A stretch of DNA of 33,639 nucleotides from an uncultured Ruminococcus sp. (GCA_902780695.1 CACZGM010000016.1:1-33639), one strand, 5' to 3'; counted from the first letter of the stretch, positions 13,964 to 22,523 are shown. Translations and numbers: made by a program. Notes: generated by a model from the letters alone, not told the origin.

Positions 13964-15883
13964 ATGAAGAAGAGAAAGACGATCGCTGTTATTGTCGGTA
14001 CCACTAACGGATTCTTCCGGAGTCCGTGTCTTTCCGGCATTATAAAACAAGCAAAAATACTTGACTACAATGTTGCGGTCTTCTCGGTTTCCACTATGTG
14101 GAATGACAGGACAAAGCACCAGTTCGGTGAAGAGAATATTTACAGCCTGCTGTCTATCGGTAAGTTTGACGGTGCTGTTTTTATTGACTATTCTTTTTGG
14201 GAAGATGTTGTCCGTCAGAAGGTAATGAAGCTCATACGTTCAATTCCCGGATTCAATATGGTCATCTACGATCAGAAGGGCGTAGAGGGTTTTGAGAGTG
14301 TAGTTTCCAATGACCGGGACGGCTTTGCATCAATGGTTGATCATCTTATCGAGGTACACGGATTTAGTAAGATATGGTGTCTTACGGGCGGTGCGGAGTT
14401 CCCGATCGCACATGACAGAATGAACGGCTATATTGATTCCATGACCCGGCACGGGCTTGAAGTCAAGGAAGAGTACAAGATCTTCGGCGATTTCTGGACT
14501 ATGGCTGCCACCGCGCTTGCGGAAAAGATAGCGAACGGTGAAGTCGAAATGCCGGAGGCTGTGGTCTGCGGAAACGACAAATCCGCGGTGACCCTTGTAA
14601 ACGAGCTTATGCACAGAGGTATCAGTGTGCCGGAAGATATGGTAGTTGTAGGATATGACCTCGGCGGTGAGTCCATAACCAACGATCCTTCCGTAACCAC
14701 CTGTACAAGACCGGAAAAATACACCGGCGAGAAGTGCGTATGTGTGCTGCACCGGAAAATAACGGGAGAAGATGTGTACCCTGCCGACGCGGATGAGGTA
14801 CTGTTTGTCAGCGGCGAGAGCTGCGGCTGCCACAGGGATATCGCTTTTGCCCACAGATATAACGAGATGGACAAGCTCGAAAGAGAGTCCGAGGCGCAGC
14901 TGCGATTCAGCTGTATGCAGGAATCGCTTATGGCGTCGGAGACGTTCGATGAGTTTTTACAGATAATATACAAGCACGTTCACCTTATAAGAGACAGAGC
15001 CGCTTATGTGATATGTCTGAACAAGGACTGGAATCTTTTCCGCGAGGACGACACTATCTATATCCGCGACGGATATCAGGAGGATATGTTCGAGGCACTT
15101 GTCAATATAGGCAACACAGATCTCGGACGCGGTGAATCGTTCAGATCGGGTGATCTCTTCCCGCCTCACATACTGCTTGACGAACGTCCTGTTGCCTGCT
15201 TCTTTAACGCTGTGCATTTTGAAGACAGATGCTTCGGCTATCAGGTCGTAAGATTCAACGATGATGAGAACGTCTTCCCCGAAGATTTCACTCATTCATG
15301 GGTATCGGGTATAAGCGTATCTCTCGAATATCTGCGTATGAGCGAGCGTATGAAGCTGATGTACAACCGAGCGTTCGCCAATTCTGTCCGTGACGCTATG
15401 ACCGGTCTTTATAACCGTCAGGGCTATGAGCTTTACAGCGATAAGGTGTTCCGTCTCGCGAAGGAGCACGGAACGAAACTGCTCGTTGTGGTAGCCGACC
15501 TTGACGACCTCAAGAAGATAAACGACACCTACGGTCACAACGAAGGCGACAATGCTATCACGGTAGCGGCACGCGCTTTGCAGACCTGCTGCGGCAACGG
15601 TGAATACTGCGTGCGTTCCGGCGGTGACGAGTTCATCATATTCGGCACCTACGACTATGATAACGCGATACCCGTGTTCTACCGCAGCCGTATAGACGGA
15701 TATCTCGCAAGATACAACTCGTCCTCCGACAAGCCGTATAATGTGGGAATGAGCACCGGCTTTTTCATAGACTATATCGACGACTATGAGGACATCGACC
15801 GCTGTCTGAAAATAGCCGACGAGCGTATGTACGCAAACAAGGCTGCCCGCAAGAAGGGGCGCGGGATCACGCACGGGCAGTAG
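13964..15883 (+). CDS. Soluble LacI-type sugar-binding domain fused to GGDEF diguanylate cyclase
   Basis: A 639-residue protein. Residues ~5-285 form a periplasmic-binding-protein-like sensor of the LacI/GalR type (IAVIVGTTNGFF, FDGAVFIDY, VVCGNDKSAV, MVVVGYDLGGES, VTTCTRP). There is no helix-turn-helix, signal peptide or membrane helix, so it should sense a cytoplasmic ligand. Residues ~290-330 look coiled-coil, ~330-460 may be a GAF-like domain, and ~478-635 are GGDEF. The signature SGGDEF (about 552-557) is intact, as is DLDDLKKINDTYGHNEGD, so c-di-GMP synthesis is expected. The RxxD inhibitory site before it is absent (GNGEYCV). No EAL domain is present. The gene lies beside a sugar importer, which suggests carbohydrate-controlled signalling. 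Confidence 0.9.
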   Translation: MKKRKTIAVIVGTTNGFFRSPCLSGIIKQAKILDYNVAVFSVSTMWNDRTKHQFGEENIYSLLSIGKFDGAVFIDYSFWEDVVRQKVMKLIRSIPGFNMVIYDQKGVEGFESVVSNDRDGFASMVDHLIEVHGFSKIWCLTGGAEFPIAHDRMNGYIDSMTRHGLEVKEEYKIFGDFWTMAATALAEKIANGEVEMPEAVVCGNDKSAVTLVNELMHRGISVPEDMVVVGYDLGGESITNDPSVTTCTRPEKYTGEKCVCVLHRKITGEDVYPADADEVLFVSGESCGCHRDIAFAHRYNEMDKLERESEAQLRFSCMQESLMASETFDEFLQIIYKHVHLIRDRAAYVICLNKDWNLFREDDTIYIRDGYQEDMFEALVNIGNTDLGRGESFRSGDLFPPHILLDERPVACFFNAVHFEDRCFGYQVVRFNDDENVFPEDFTHSWVSGISVSLEYLRMSERMKLMYNRAFANSVRDAMTGLYNRQGYELYSDKVFRLAKEHGTKLLVVVADLDDLKKINDTYGHNEGDNAITVAARALQTCCGNGEYCVRSGGDEFIIFGTYDYDNAIPVFYRSRIDGYLARYNSSSDKPYNVGMSTGFFIDYIDDYEDIDRCLKIADERMYANKAARKKGRGITHGQ

Positions 15884-15935
15884 CGGTATTCCTGAGTTTC
15901 CGCTATGGCGCCCCAGTAACAAACAACCGCAAATG

Positions 15936-15965
15936 CCGCTGAGATCAATGATTTCAGCGGTTTTT
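15936..15965 (+). terminator. Terminator after the LacI-GGDEF gene
   Basis: CCGCTGA (15936-15942) pairs with TCAGCGG (15954-15960), with further pairing possible inside the loop, followed by TTTTT. Confidence 0.85.
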
Positions 15966-16002
15966 AAGGGATAATGCAATAATTTTTGAAAGGAAGAATT
16001 AA

Positions 16003-18216
16003 ATGAAGAAAAGGATCATAGCTGCTTTTGCGGCTGCGGCAGTATTGCTCGCTGCCGGCTGTTCCGGCAATACACCGGCACAGACTACGGCTGCGGCGCA
16101 GGAGAGCAAGTCCGAGCAGACAACGGCGGCTGCAAACGATACCGATGCTCCGGACAATGATGAAGACGAAGATGAAGATATCGATGACGAAGACGAGGAA
16201 GAGGACGACGAGACCGATGACGGCGAAAATGCCGCAGAAAAGGAAGTAAACGGCTTTGCGCTTTCTGTAAACGGTTCTGACGGCAAAATGCGAGTTTCCC
16301 GTGCGAAAAACAAATCGCAGGCTATGGGCGAACCCGATGTGTGGACGATATTCGTTTATCTCTGCGGAACCGATCTTGAAAGCGAGGACGGCTACGGCGC
16401 GGCATCGGGCGATATAGCACAGATGCTCGAAGCCGAGGGCAGCGACAATGTTCGGTTCGTTATCCAGACAGGCGGTACATCGCAATGGCAGAATGAGGTA
16501 TTCAGCTCAGATGAGTGCGGACGTTATCTGCTCCAGAATCAGGATATTACCTCTGTTGATTCCGTTCCGCTGGCTAATATGGGATCTCCCGATACTCTTG
16601 CCGACTTCCTTGAATGGGGTGTTGAGAATTACGCTTCCGAGAAAATGGGAGTTGTTTTCTGGGATCACGGCGGCGGAAGCATTACAGGCGTATGCGTTGA
16701 CGAGCTCTTTGAGGGAGACACGCTGTATCTTTCGGAGATAAACAGTGCTTTCTCAAAAGTATATGCGAATATGACAGATAAGTTCGAGTTTGTAGGCTTT
16801 GACTGCTGTCTTATGGGAACCGCGGAAACGGCAAATATTCTCGCTTCCTATGCAAGATATTTCTACGGCTCACAGGAGACCGAACCCGGTTCCGGCTGGG
16901 ACTACACCGCAATAGGCAATTTCCTTGCGCAGAATCCCTCCGCGAACGGTGCAGAGCTCGGCAAGGTCGTAGCAGACAGCTTCTATGCGGAGTGTGAGGC
17001 TTCTGAGCAGGAAGACGGCTGCACATTCACTATCGTGGACTGCGATAAAATCGACGAATTCATTGTTGCATTCAACGATTATATGAATGAACTGTACGGA
17101 TCGGCGGACAGCGATCTCGCCGGAATCGTAAGAGGCGTGAATAACGCGGAGAACTTCGGCGGAAACAACAAGTCCGAGAGCTATACTAACATGGTAGATA
17201 TAGGCGGTATCGTGAAGAGCTGCTCGTCCTATGCGGACGGAAGTGCTTTGCTCTCCGCACTCGATGACTGCATAGTTTACAATATAAACGGAATCAACCA
17301 CTCGAATGCATCCGGTCTGTCCGTTTATTACCCGCTTTGCGTACAGGGTTCTGAGGAGCTCAAGGTATTTTCCGGCATCTGCATAAGCCCGTTCTATCTC
17401 TCGCTCGTTGATATGGTAGCCAAGGGCTACACCGGCAACGGCTATGACAACCAGGTGTTCTTCACCGAGGACGGAGACTGGGAGATCGAGGACGGCAGCT
17501 GCGAGTATTATGATGACAGCTACTTTGATTATGCCGACGAGGAAAGCGACGAGCAGAGCGAGCTTATCACATTCGCGGCGAAACCGTACCTTGACGATGA
17601 CGGAGTATATGCGTTCATGCTCGACGAGAACGGGCTTGAATATACTGCAGGCGTATCGGCGTACATCATTATGAAGATCGGTGACAATACAATGCTTGAG
17701 CTTGGTGAAACATACGATGTTTACGCCGACTGGGAAAAAGGTATATTCACAGACAATTTCGACGGATCGTGGTTATCGCTTCCCGACGGCTCACTCCTTG
17801 CATTATACATTGTCGGTTTTGAGGACGGACGCGCTATATACACTTCTCCCATAGAGCTCAACGGAAAGCGCACAAATCTGCGTATAGTTCAGACTTCGGA
17901 CAGCATTTACATAGATGGTGCATGGGACGGTATCGACGAGAACGGTATGGCTTCGCGTGAAGTAAAGAAGCTCAAGGCCGGAGATATGATAGCTCCGATC
18001 TACTACTTCTATGAAGATGACGATGACGAGCAGACATTTACCGCGGACGCGTATGAATGGTCGGACGGTGACACCATACAGTACAGCACACTTCCGGACT
18101 CCAATTACTATTACGCATTCTGCATAGATGACGTTTACGGCGACTTCTATATGACCGATCCTGTATGTTTTACTGTGGAAGGCGATAAGATACGGTTCAG
18201 CGACCTTTCGGAATAA
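16003..18216 (+). CDS. Clostripain-family (peptidase C11) surface lipoprotein
   Basis: A 737-residue predicted cysteine peptidase. Residues 1-20 are a lipoprotein signal with lipobox LAAGC (Cys 20). Residues 21-48 are a Thr/Ala-rich tether and 49-73 a very acidic run of Asp and Glu. The clan CD peptidase domain starts at about 112 (VWTIFVYLCGTDLES). The catalytic His is His 222 in WDHGGGS, and the Cys is probably Cys 269 in GFDCCLMGT. C11 enzymes cleave after Arg or Lys. A C-terminal region of about 250 residues rich in Asp and Tyr is probably a beta-sandwich and not assigned. GAAAGGA precedes the ATG. It is flanked by terminators on both sides, so it is a single-gene transcript. Confidence 0.88.
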   Translation: MKKRIIAAFAAAAVLLAAGCSGNTPAQTTAAAQESKSEQTTAAANDTDAPDNDEDEDEDIDDEDEEEDDETDDGENAAEKEVNGFALSVNGSDGKMRVSRAKNKSQAMGEPDVWTIFVYLCGTDLESEDGYGAASGDIAQMLEAEGSDNVRFVIQTGGTSQWQNEVFSSDECGRYLLQNQDITSVDSVPLANMGSPDTLADFLEWGVENYASEKMGVVFWDHGGGSITGVCVDELFEGDTLYLSEINSAFSKVYANMTDKFEFVGFDCCLMGTAETANILASYARYFYGSQETEPGSGWDYTAIGNFLAQNPSANGAELGKVVADSFYAECEASEQEDGCTFTIVDCDKIDEFIVAFNDYMNELYGSADSDLAGIVRGVNNAENFGGNNKSESYTNMVDIGGIVKSCSSYADGSALLSALDDCIVYNINGINHSNASGLSVYYPLCVQGSEELKVFSGICISPFYLSLVDMVAKGYTGNGYDNQVFFTEDGDWEIEDGSCEYYDDSYFDYADEESDEQSELITFAAKPYLDDDGVYAFMLDENGLEYTAGVSAYIIMKIGDNTMLELGETYDVYADWEKGIFTDNFDGSWLSLPDGSLLALYIVGFEDGRAIYTSPIELNGKRTNLRIVQTSDSIYIDGAWDGIDENGMASREVKKLKAGDMIAPIYYFYEDDDDEQTFTADAYEWSDGDTIQYSTLPDSNYYYAFCIDDVYGDFYMTDPVCFTVEGDKIRFSDLSE

Positions 18217-18232
18217 TGATCCTGTATTAAAA

Positions 18233-18267
18233 GAACAGCTTGCTGTGAAGATCACAGCAAGCTGTTC
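18233..18267 (+). terminator. Hairpin after the clostripain gene, first of two copies
   Basis: A perfect 16-bp stem (18233-18248 with 18252-18267, loop AGA) 16 bases after the stop. The tail GGTTTAT is poor in T. The same hairpin core occurs again at 18448-18478. Confidence 0.7.
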
Positions 18268-18370
18268 GGTTTATCAACAGACCATATTTTGTATTTTCCC
18301 GATCCTCTGCGTTTCAGTCTGCGCCTGACATATATCGGTGCAATGAAATACCACATCAGTTTGTGGTGTC

Positions 18371-18443
18371 AAGCCCACTTTTCCAAAGGGGGCTTGCGCC
18401 GTCCGCGCAGGACAAGTCTGTCAAAAAATTTATTTTTTGACAG
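18371..18443. repeat. Hairpin-rich intergenic repeat patch
   Basis: AAGCCCACTTT (18371-18381) pairs with AAAGGGGGCTT (18385-18395), one mismatch. CTGTCAAAAAA (18418-18428) pairs perfectly with TTTTTTGACAG (18433-18443). Between them is a GC-rich linker. Together with the duplicated hairpins on either side this resembles a composite dispersed intergenic element rather than a gene. No convincing ORF is present in 18268-18447. Confidence 0.5.
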
Positions 18444-18447
18444 ACAG

Positions 18448-18484
18448 ACAGCTTGCTGTGAAGATCACAGCAAGCTGTTTTTGT
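18448..18484 (+). terminator. Second copy of the clostripain terminator hairpin
   Basis: A 14-bp perfect stem (18448-18461 with 18465-18478, loop AGA) identical in core sequence to the one at 18233-18267, here followed by TTTTTTG, a full terminator tail. Confidence 0.75.
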
Positions 18485-18502
18485 TCCTTCTGAGGGGGAA
18501 AG

Positions 18503-18532
18503 CCCGGTCCGCTTTTTTTAAAGAGGACCGGG
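18503..18532. terminator. GC hairpin downstream of the Cys-rich small gene
   Basis: CCCGGTCC (18503-18510) pairs with GGACCGGG (18525-18532) around an AT-rich loop of 14. Read leftward it lies 18 bases after the small-gene stop, followed by CTTTCCC. It is a plausible but weak terminator for that gene. Confidence 0.4.
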
Positions 18533-18550
18533 GCGTGACCCCGGATCGGC

Positions 18551-18694
18551 TCAGCAGCAGTTGTTGCCGCAGTTGTTGTTGCAGCCGCAGTTGTTATCAC
18601 AGCTGTTTCCGCAGCCGAGGATATTGCAGTTGCCGCAGCAAAGGAACAGGAGAATGATGATGATAGCGAGCGAGCAGTTGTTGTTTCCGCACAT
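18551..18694 (-). CDS. 47-residue Cys/Asn-rich small membrane protein
   Basis: A short gene missed by usual length limits. ATG at 18692-18694 has GGAGG nine bases upstream and the frame runs to TGA at 18551-18553. The peptide starts MCGNNNCS and has a hydrophobic segment LAIIIILLFL (9-18). The rest is a tail of Cys, Asn and Gly (CCGNCNILGCGNS, then CDNNCGCNNNCGNNCC). Twelve of 47 residues are Cys. The layout recalls YjcZ-like small spore proteins and other clostridial Cys-rich peptides, but I do not assign a family. It could be a spore-surface or metal-binding protein. It diverges from the ClpC gene across a shared palindrome. Confidence 0.72.
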   Translation of the reverse strand: MCGNNNCSLAIIIILLFLCCGNCNILGCGNSCDNNCGCNNNCGNNCC

Positions 18695-18724
18695 AATATG
18701 TTTCCTCCGGTTGATTAATTATTT

Positions 18725-18738
18725 ATGAAACGTTTCAT
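18725..18738. promoter_or_regulatory. 14-bp palindromic operator between the Cys-rich gene and clpC
   Basis: ATGAAACGTTTCAT is a perfect inverted repeat with the central CG of LacI-family sites. It sits in the 107-base gap between two divergent genes, next to TATAAT at 18741-18746. It could control both genes. It is not the CtsR heptad repeat usual for clpC. The two ends deviate from the cre pattern. Confidence 0.5.
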
Positions 18739-18801
18739 AATATAATATATGACAGACATCGAAAAATGTTACCTGTCGGCGAAAAAATCGGGAGGGATAT
18801 T

Positions 18802-21177
18802 ATGATAGAATTCAAGGGCTTTACCGTTAAGGCAAACTCGGCGCTGAACAAAGGTGCGGACAAGGCAATGGAAATGGGACACACCTATATCGGCAGTGAG
18901 CATATCCTGTACGGGCTTTTGTGTGAGGAAAGCAGCGCTGCCTGCGCCGCTCTCGGCAAGTACGGAATAAACGCGGGAGAGATACTGCACAAGATAGAGC
19001 TTGCGGCAGGGAAGGGGATAAAAACGCGGCTTACCTCCGCGGATATCACTCCACGCGGCAGAAAGATACTCGAAAGCGCTCTCTGCGATCCCGGAAACGA
19101 CTGCGGCGGCCTTGCCGGCACCGGGCATATCCTGCTTGCCGTGCTGCGTGACGAGAACTGCTGCGGAGCTATGATGCTGAAGGAGCTCGGAGCCGATATA
19201 CGGCAGATCACCCGCGACTGCGCCGCCGCACCGCATAACGGCGGTATCGCGAACGCACCGGACAAAGAATACCGCAGTACCGTGCTCGACAGGTTCGGCA
19301 CCGACCTCACACAGCTTGCGCGGGAGGGTAAGCTCGACCCTGTCATAGCGCGGGACAGGGAGATAAATGAGGCTGTCCGTATTCTGATGTGCCGGCGAAA
19401 GAACAACCCCTGCATTATCGGAGAGAGCGGTGTCGGAAAGACCGCCATAGCTGAGGGCATAGCCCTGCTTGCGGCATCGGGCAGATTGCCGGAGGAGTTT
19501 GCGAATGTGCGGATATTCAGTCTCGATATGGCTTCCGTGGTTGCGGGAGCCAAGTACCGCGGCGATTTTGAGGAACGAATAAAATCCATAACCGATGAGG
19601 TAAAGAGCAGCGGAAACACCATACTGTTCATTGACGAGATCCATACAATAGCCGGAGCCGGTGCCGCAGAGGGAGCGATAGACGCGGCAAACATACTAAA
19701 ACCCGTACTTGCCCGTGGTGAGATACGCGTTATCGGAGCTACCACAGCCGATGAATACAGACGGTATATCGAAAAGGACGCGGCTCTCGCAAGGCGTTTC
19801 AGACCCGTATATACCGACGAGCCGGACGAGAGCTCGGCGGCAGCTATATTAAAAGGTATCAGACCGAGGTATGAGGAGCACCACGGGGTGACTCTTTCCG
19901 ATGAAGCGATTGAAGCCGCGGTGAAGCTGTCCGTTCGGTATATGGAGGACAGAAAGCTGCCGGACAAGGCGATAGACCTTATCGACGAGAGCTGCGCGGC
20001 GGTAAGGCTCGGGAAGAATGACAGTGAAAGCAGCAGAGAGATGCAGATAAAGCATCGCATAGACGAGCTTGCCGCGGAAAAAGAAAAGGCGGTCATAATG
20101 CAGGATTTTGAGCTTGCGGCGGAGATACGCGACCGCGAGAAAGCTGTCACTGCCGAGTACGAGGAAATACTGTCGGAGCAAAAGAGCGGTATCGACAGGC
20201 CTGTTATCACCGCGAACGATATCGCCGCATCACTCGAACGTATTACAGGGATCCCGGCGGCGGAGGTGCTGAAAGACGACGCGGACCGGTTGATGCGGCT
20301 CGAAGAAACGCTGAAAAAGGAGATAATCGGTCAGGACAAGGCTGTGTGTGCAGCAGCAGCGGCGGTAAAGCGCGGAAGATCGGGACTTGCGAGACATGAC
20401 CGTCCGATAGGCAGCTTCATATTTGCGGGACCTACCGGTGTCGGAAAAACTGGATTGTCAAAAGCTCTTTCCCGGGCAATATTCGGGAAAGATGACGCTT
20501 TGACAAGATTCGATATGTCGGAGTATATGGAAAAGCACAGTGTTTCCGGGCTTATCGGTTCGCCGTCGGGATATGTGGGGTACGAAGACGGCGGGAGGCT
20601 GATCGAAGCTGTAAAGCGCCGTCCGTACAGCGTGCTGCTGTTCGACGAGATAGAAAAAGCTCACCCGGATGTACTCGATCTGCTGCTTCAGGTGCTCGAC
20701 GAGGGGCATCTGACAGCAGCGGACGGTACACGGGTGAGCCTTAAGAACTGCATAATAATAATGACGACAAATGTCGGAGCGAGAGCTTCCGGTGAAAAAA
20801 AGCCTGCCGTCGGATTTATTTCCGGGGAAAACGAAAAATATGATGACATTATTAAAGCGGAGCTGATGAAGACATTCCGGCCGGAATTTATCAACCGTGT
20901 CGATGAGATCGCTGTTTTTTCACGGCTTTCCGAGGAAGCCGCCGTGATTATCTGCCGGAAGATGATATCGGAGCTTTCGGAGCGTGCTGCCGGGGCAGGG
21001 ATATCTCTCACCGTGACCGACGCGGCGGTGCGGAAGCTCGCCAAGCTCGGATACAGCGAGAAATTCGGCGCAAGGGAGATGTACCGCACGATAGTGAAGC
21101 ACATAGAAGACCCGCTTGCTGAAAAGCTGTTTTCCGGAGAAAAGCAGGCTGTTTTCGACGAAGCGGATATCGTCTGA
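18802..21177 (+). CDS. clpC: ClpC-type AAA+ unfoldase of the Clp protease
   Basis: A 791-residue Hsp100 protein. A Clp N-domain pair fills about 1-140. The first AAA+ module has Walker A GESGVGKT near residue 207 and Walker B ILFIDEIHT. A UVR-like middle segment lies at about 413-453 (KEKAVIMQDFELAAEIRDRE). The second AAA+ module has Walker A GPTGVGKT near 543 and Walker B LLFDEIEKAHPDV. A VGF motif (AVGFISGE, near 669) is the loop that docks on ClpP, so it should feed proteins to ClpP rather than act as a ClpB-like disaggregase. The ATG at 18802 follows GGGAGGG. It is slightly shorter than typical ClpC, with no ctsR or mcsAB nearby. Confidence 0.92.
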   Translation: MIEFKGFTVKANSALNKGADKAMEMGHTYIGSEHILYGLLCEESSAACAALGKYGINAGEILHKIELAAGKGIKTRLTSADITPRGRKILESALCDPGNDCGGLAGTGHILLAVLRDENCCGAMMLKELGADIRQITRDCAAAPHNGGIANAPDKEYRSTVLDRFGTDLTQLAREGKLDPVIARDREINEAVRILMCRRKNNPCIIGESGVGKTAIAEGIALLAASGRLPEEFANVRIFSLDMASVVAGAKYRGDFEERIKSITDEVKSSGNTILFIDEIHTIAGAGAAEGAIDAANILKPVLARGEIRVIGATTADEYRRYIEKDAALARRFRPVYTDEPDESSAAAILKGIRPRYEEHHGVTLSDEAIEAAVKLSVRYMEDRKLPDKAIDLIDESCAAVRLGKNDSESSREMQIKHRIDELAAEKEKAVIMQDFELAAEIRDREKAVTAEYEEILSEQKSGIDRPVITANDIAASLERITGIPAAEVLKDDADRLMRLEETLKKEIIGQDKAVCAAAAAVKRGRSGLARHDRPIGSFIFAGPTGVGKTGLSKALSRAIFGKDDALTRFDMSEYMEKHSVSGLIGSPSGYVGYEDGGRLIEAVKRRPYSVLLFDEIEKAHPDVLDLLLQVLDEGHLTAADGTRVSLKNCIIIMTTNVGARASGEKKPAVGFISGENEKYDDIIKAELMKTFRPEFINRVDEIAVFSRLSEEAAVIICRKMISELSERAAGAGISLTVTDAAVRKLAKLGYSEKFGAREMYRTIVKHIEDPLAEKLFSGEKQAVFDEADIV

Positions 21178-21191
21178 TAGCGGTCTAATAT

Positions 21192-21353
21192 ATGGGAACC
21201 TCTAAAAACCCATTTTGAGAGAAAAAGAGCTATCCGCATCATCTACTGCGTCAAGCCTCCTAACCGGGCGACAGCCCGCCTTCGTCGCCTTTCCTTGTAT
21301 CTGACGCGCCTATCTCATTTTCTCTTTTCAAAGTGGTTTTTAGATGTACCCAT
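21192..21353. mobile_element. MITE-like element with about 36-bp imperfect terminal inverted repeats
   Basis: The left end ATGGGAACCTCTAAAAACCC and the inverse of the right end ATGGGTACATCTAAAAACCA match closely and continue into AGAGAAAA-rich segments. Inside, GCGTCA (21248-21253) pairs with TGACGC (21302-21307), and CGGGC-GACA-GCCCG forms the centre (21265-21278), so the whole element can fold on itself. It encodes no transposase and separates clpC from spmA. Target-site duplication is not clear. I infer a non-autonomous mobile element from this structure and from a memory of similar sequences in Ruminococcus-type genomes. Confidence 0.65.
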
Positions 21354-21414
21354 GTGTATTTTCTGTTCATTATCCACTGTTCGCACTCATATAATAGTGC
21401 AGGGGGTCTGCGAT

Positions 21415-22011
21415 ATGATGAAATGGATAATGACGGGGCTTATTCTGCTTTCTGTGATATTCGCGGCGGTGACCGGGCGAATGGACTGCCTTTCGGCCGC
21501 GTTTCTGGAGGAATGCAGCGGTGCGGTGCAGCTCGCATTATCGCTTGCCGGTATAATCGCGCTGTGGAGCGGTATTATGCGGGTCGCGCAAAGCTCCGGG
21601 CTTACCGGAAAGCTCGCAGGTATCGCGGAGCCTGTGCTGTCAAAGCTGTTCGGCGGGCTGGAGCGCGGCGGCAGGGCAATGCAGTATATCACACTCAATA
21701 TAACGGCGAACATTCTCGGTCTCGGGAACGCATCAACGCCGTTCGGTATAGCGGCAATGCGTGAGATCGAAAGGGAAGAGCGAAGTCCCGAACCGGACAG
21801 AGCTTCACACAATATGATAGTGCTTACCGTGATGAACACCGCGAGCCTGCAGCTGATACCTACGACCGCGGCGGCACTGCGGCTTGCTCATGGTTCCACC
21901 GACCCTATGGAGATACTGCCGTGCGTATGGATAACATCGGTTTCCGCGCTGACGGCAGCTCTTACCGCAGCAGCGGTATGCCGGGCGGTAAGCAGGAGGA
22001 AGCTGCGTTGA
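21415..22011 (+). CDS. spmA: Spore maturation protein A
   Basis: A 198-residue membrane protein with a nucleoside-recognition (Gate) domain. Hydrophobic helices begin with WIMTGLILLSVIFAAVTG at about residues 4-21. The conserved block NITANILGLGNASTPFGIAAM lies near the middle, followed by NMIVLTVMNTASLQLIPTT. In Bacillus, SpmA and SpmB act together in spore core dehydration. The start at 21415 has AGGGGGT seven bases upstream; the longer frame would run into the MITE and is rejected. The stop overlaps the TTG start of spmB. Confidence 0.9.
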   Translation: MMKWIMTGLILLSVIFAAVTGRMDCLSAAFLEECSGAVQLALSLAGIIALWSGIMRVAQSSGLTGKLAGIAEPVLSKLFGGLERGGRAMQYITLNITANILGLGNASTPFGIAAMREIEREERSPEPDRASHNMIVLTVMNTASLQLIPTTAAALRLAHGSTDPMEILPCVWITSVSALTAALTAAAVCRAVSRRKLR

Positions 22012-22523
22012 ACATATCCGATCTCATTATACCGCTGATTTTCGCGGGAGTACTTATATACGGGCTTTGCGTAAGGACCGATGTTTTCGCGGAGTTCACG
22101 GAGGGTGTTAAGGACGGCTTAAAGACGGTATATGAAATATTCCCGTCGCTGTTCTGTCTTGTTATATCGGTCGGTGTGTTTCGTGCGTCCGGCGGTGCGG
22201 AGCTGCTTACTTCGGCGCTGTCACCGCTGCTCGGTGCGGTCGGGTTCCCGCCGGAATGTGCGGAGCTTATGCTTCTGCGACCTTTTTCCGGCAGCGGTGC
22301 GATAGCAGTATTCGAGCGCGTTCTTACAGACTGCGGTGCCGACAGCTTTGCCGGACGAACGGCTTCGGTCATTCTCGGCAGCAGCGAGACAACGTTTTAT
22401 ACTCTCTCCGTCTATTTTGCAGCCGTCAGGGCGAAAAAGACACGTTACGCCCTCTTCTGCGCACTTGTCGGTGACTTTGTCTGTGCGGCCGTAAGTGCTG
22501 TGACGGTGAAAATGCTGCTGTGA
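22008..22523 (+). CDS. spmB: Spore maturation protein B
   Basis: A 171-residue membrane protein, partner of SpmA. I place the start at the TTG at 22008-22010, ten bases after AGGAGG (21993-21998); it overlaps the spmA stop (TTGA). The frame extends upstream to 21921 but that part is inside spmA. Recognised features are DLIIPLIFAGVLIYGL at the N-terminus, the SLFCLVISVGVFRASGG helix, LLRPFSGSGAIAVF and ILGSSETTFYTLSVYF, the typical Gate-domain motif. A bidirectional terminator follows at 22562-22593. The pair indicates a spore-forming host. Confidence 0.9.
   Translation: MNISDLIIPLIFAGVLIYGLCVRTDVFAEFTEGVKDGLKTVYEIFPSLFCLVISVGVFRASGGAELLTSALSPLLGAVGFPPECAELMLLRPFSGSGAIAVFERVLTDCGADSFAGRTASVILGSSETTFYTLSVYFAAVRAKKTRYALFCALVGDFVCAAVSAVTVKMLL

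Noticed and set aside
18725-18738. CtsR operator at clpC
   Set aside because: CtsR sites are direct heptad repeats; this is a single CG-centred palindrome.
18885-20210. 441-codon reverse ORF opposite clpC
   Set aside because: Ser/Ala-rich antisense translation of an AAA+ gene.
21295-21414. 40-residue N-terminal extension of spmA
   Set aside because: It would be encoded by the MITE-like element; a ribosome site marks the start at 21415.
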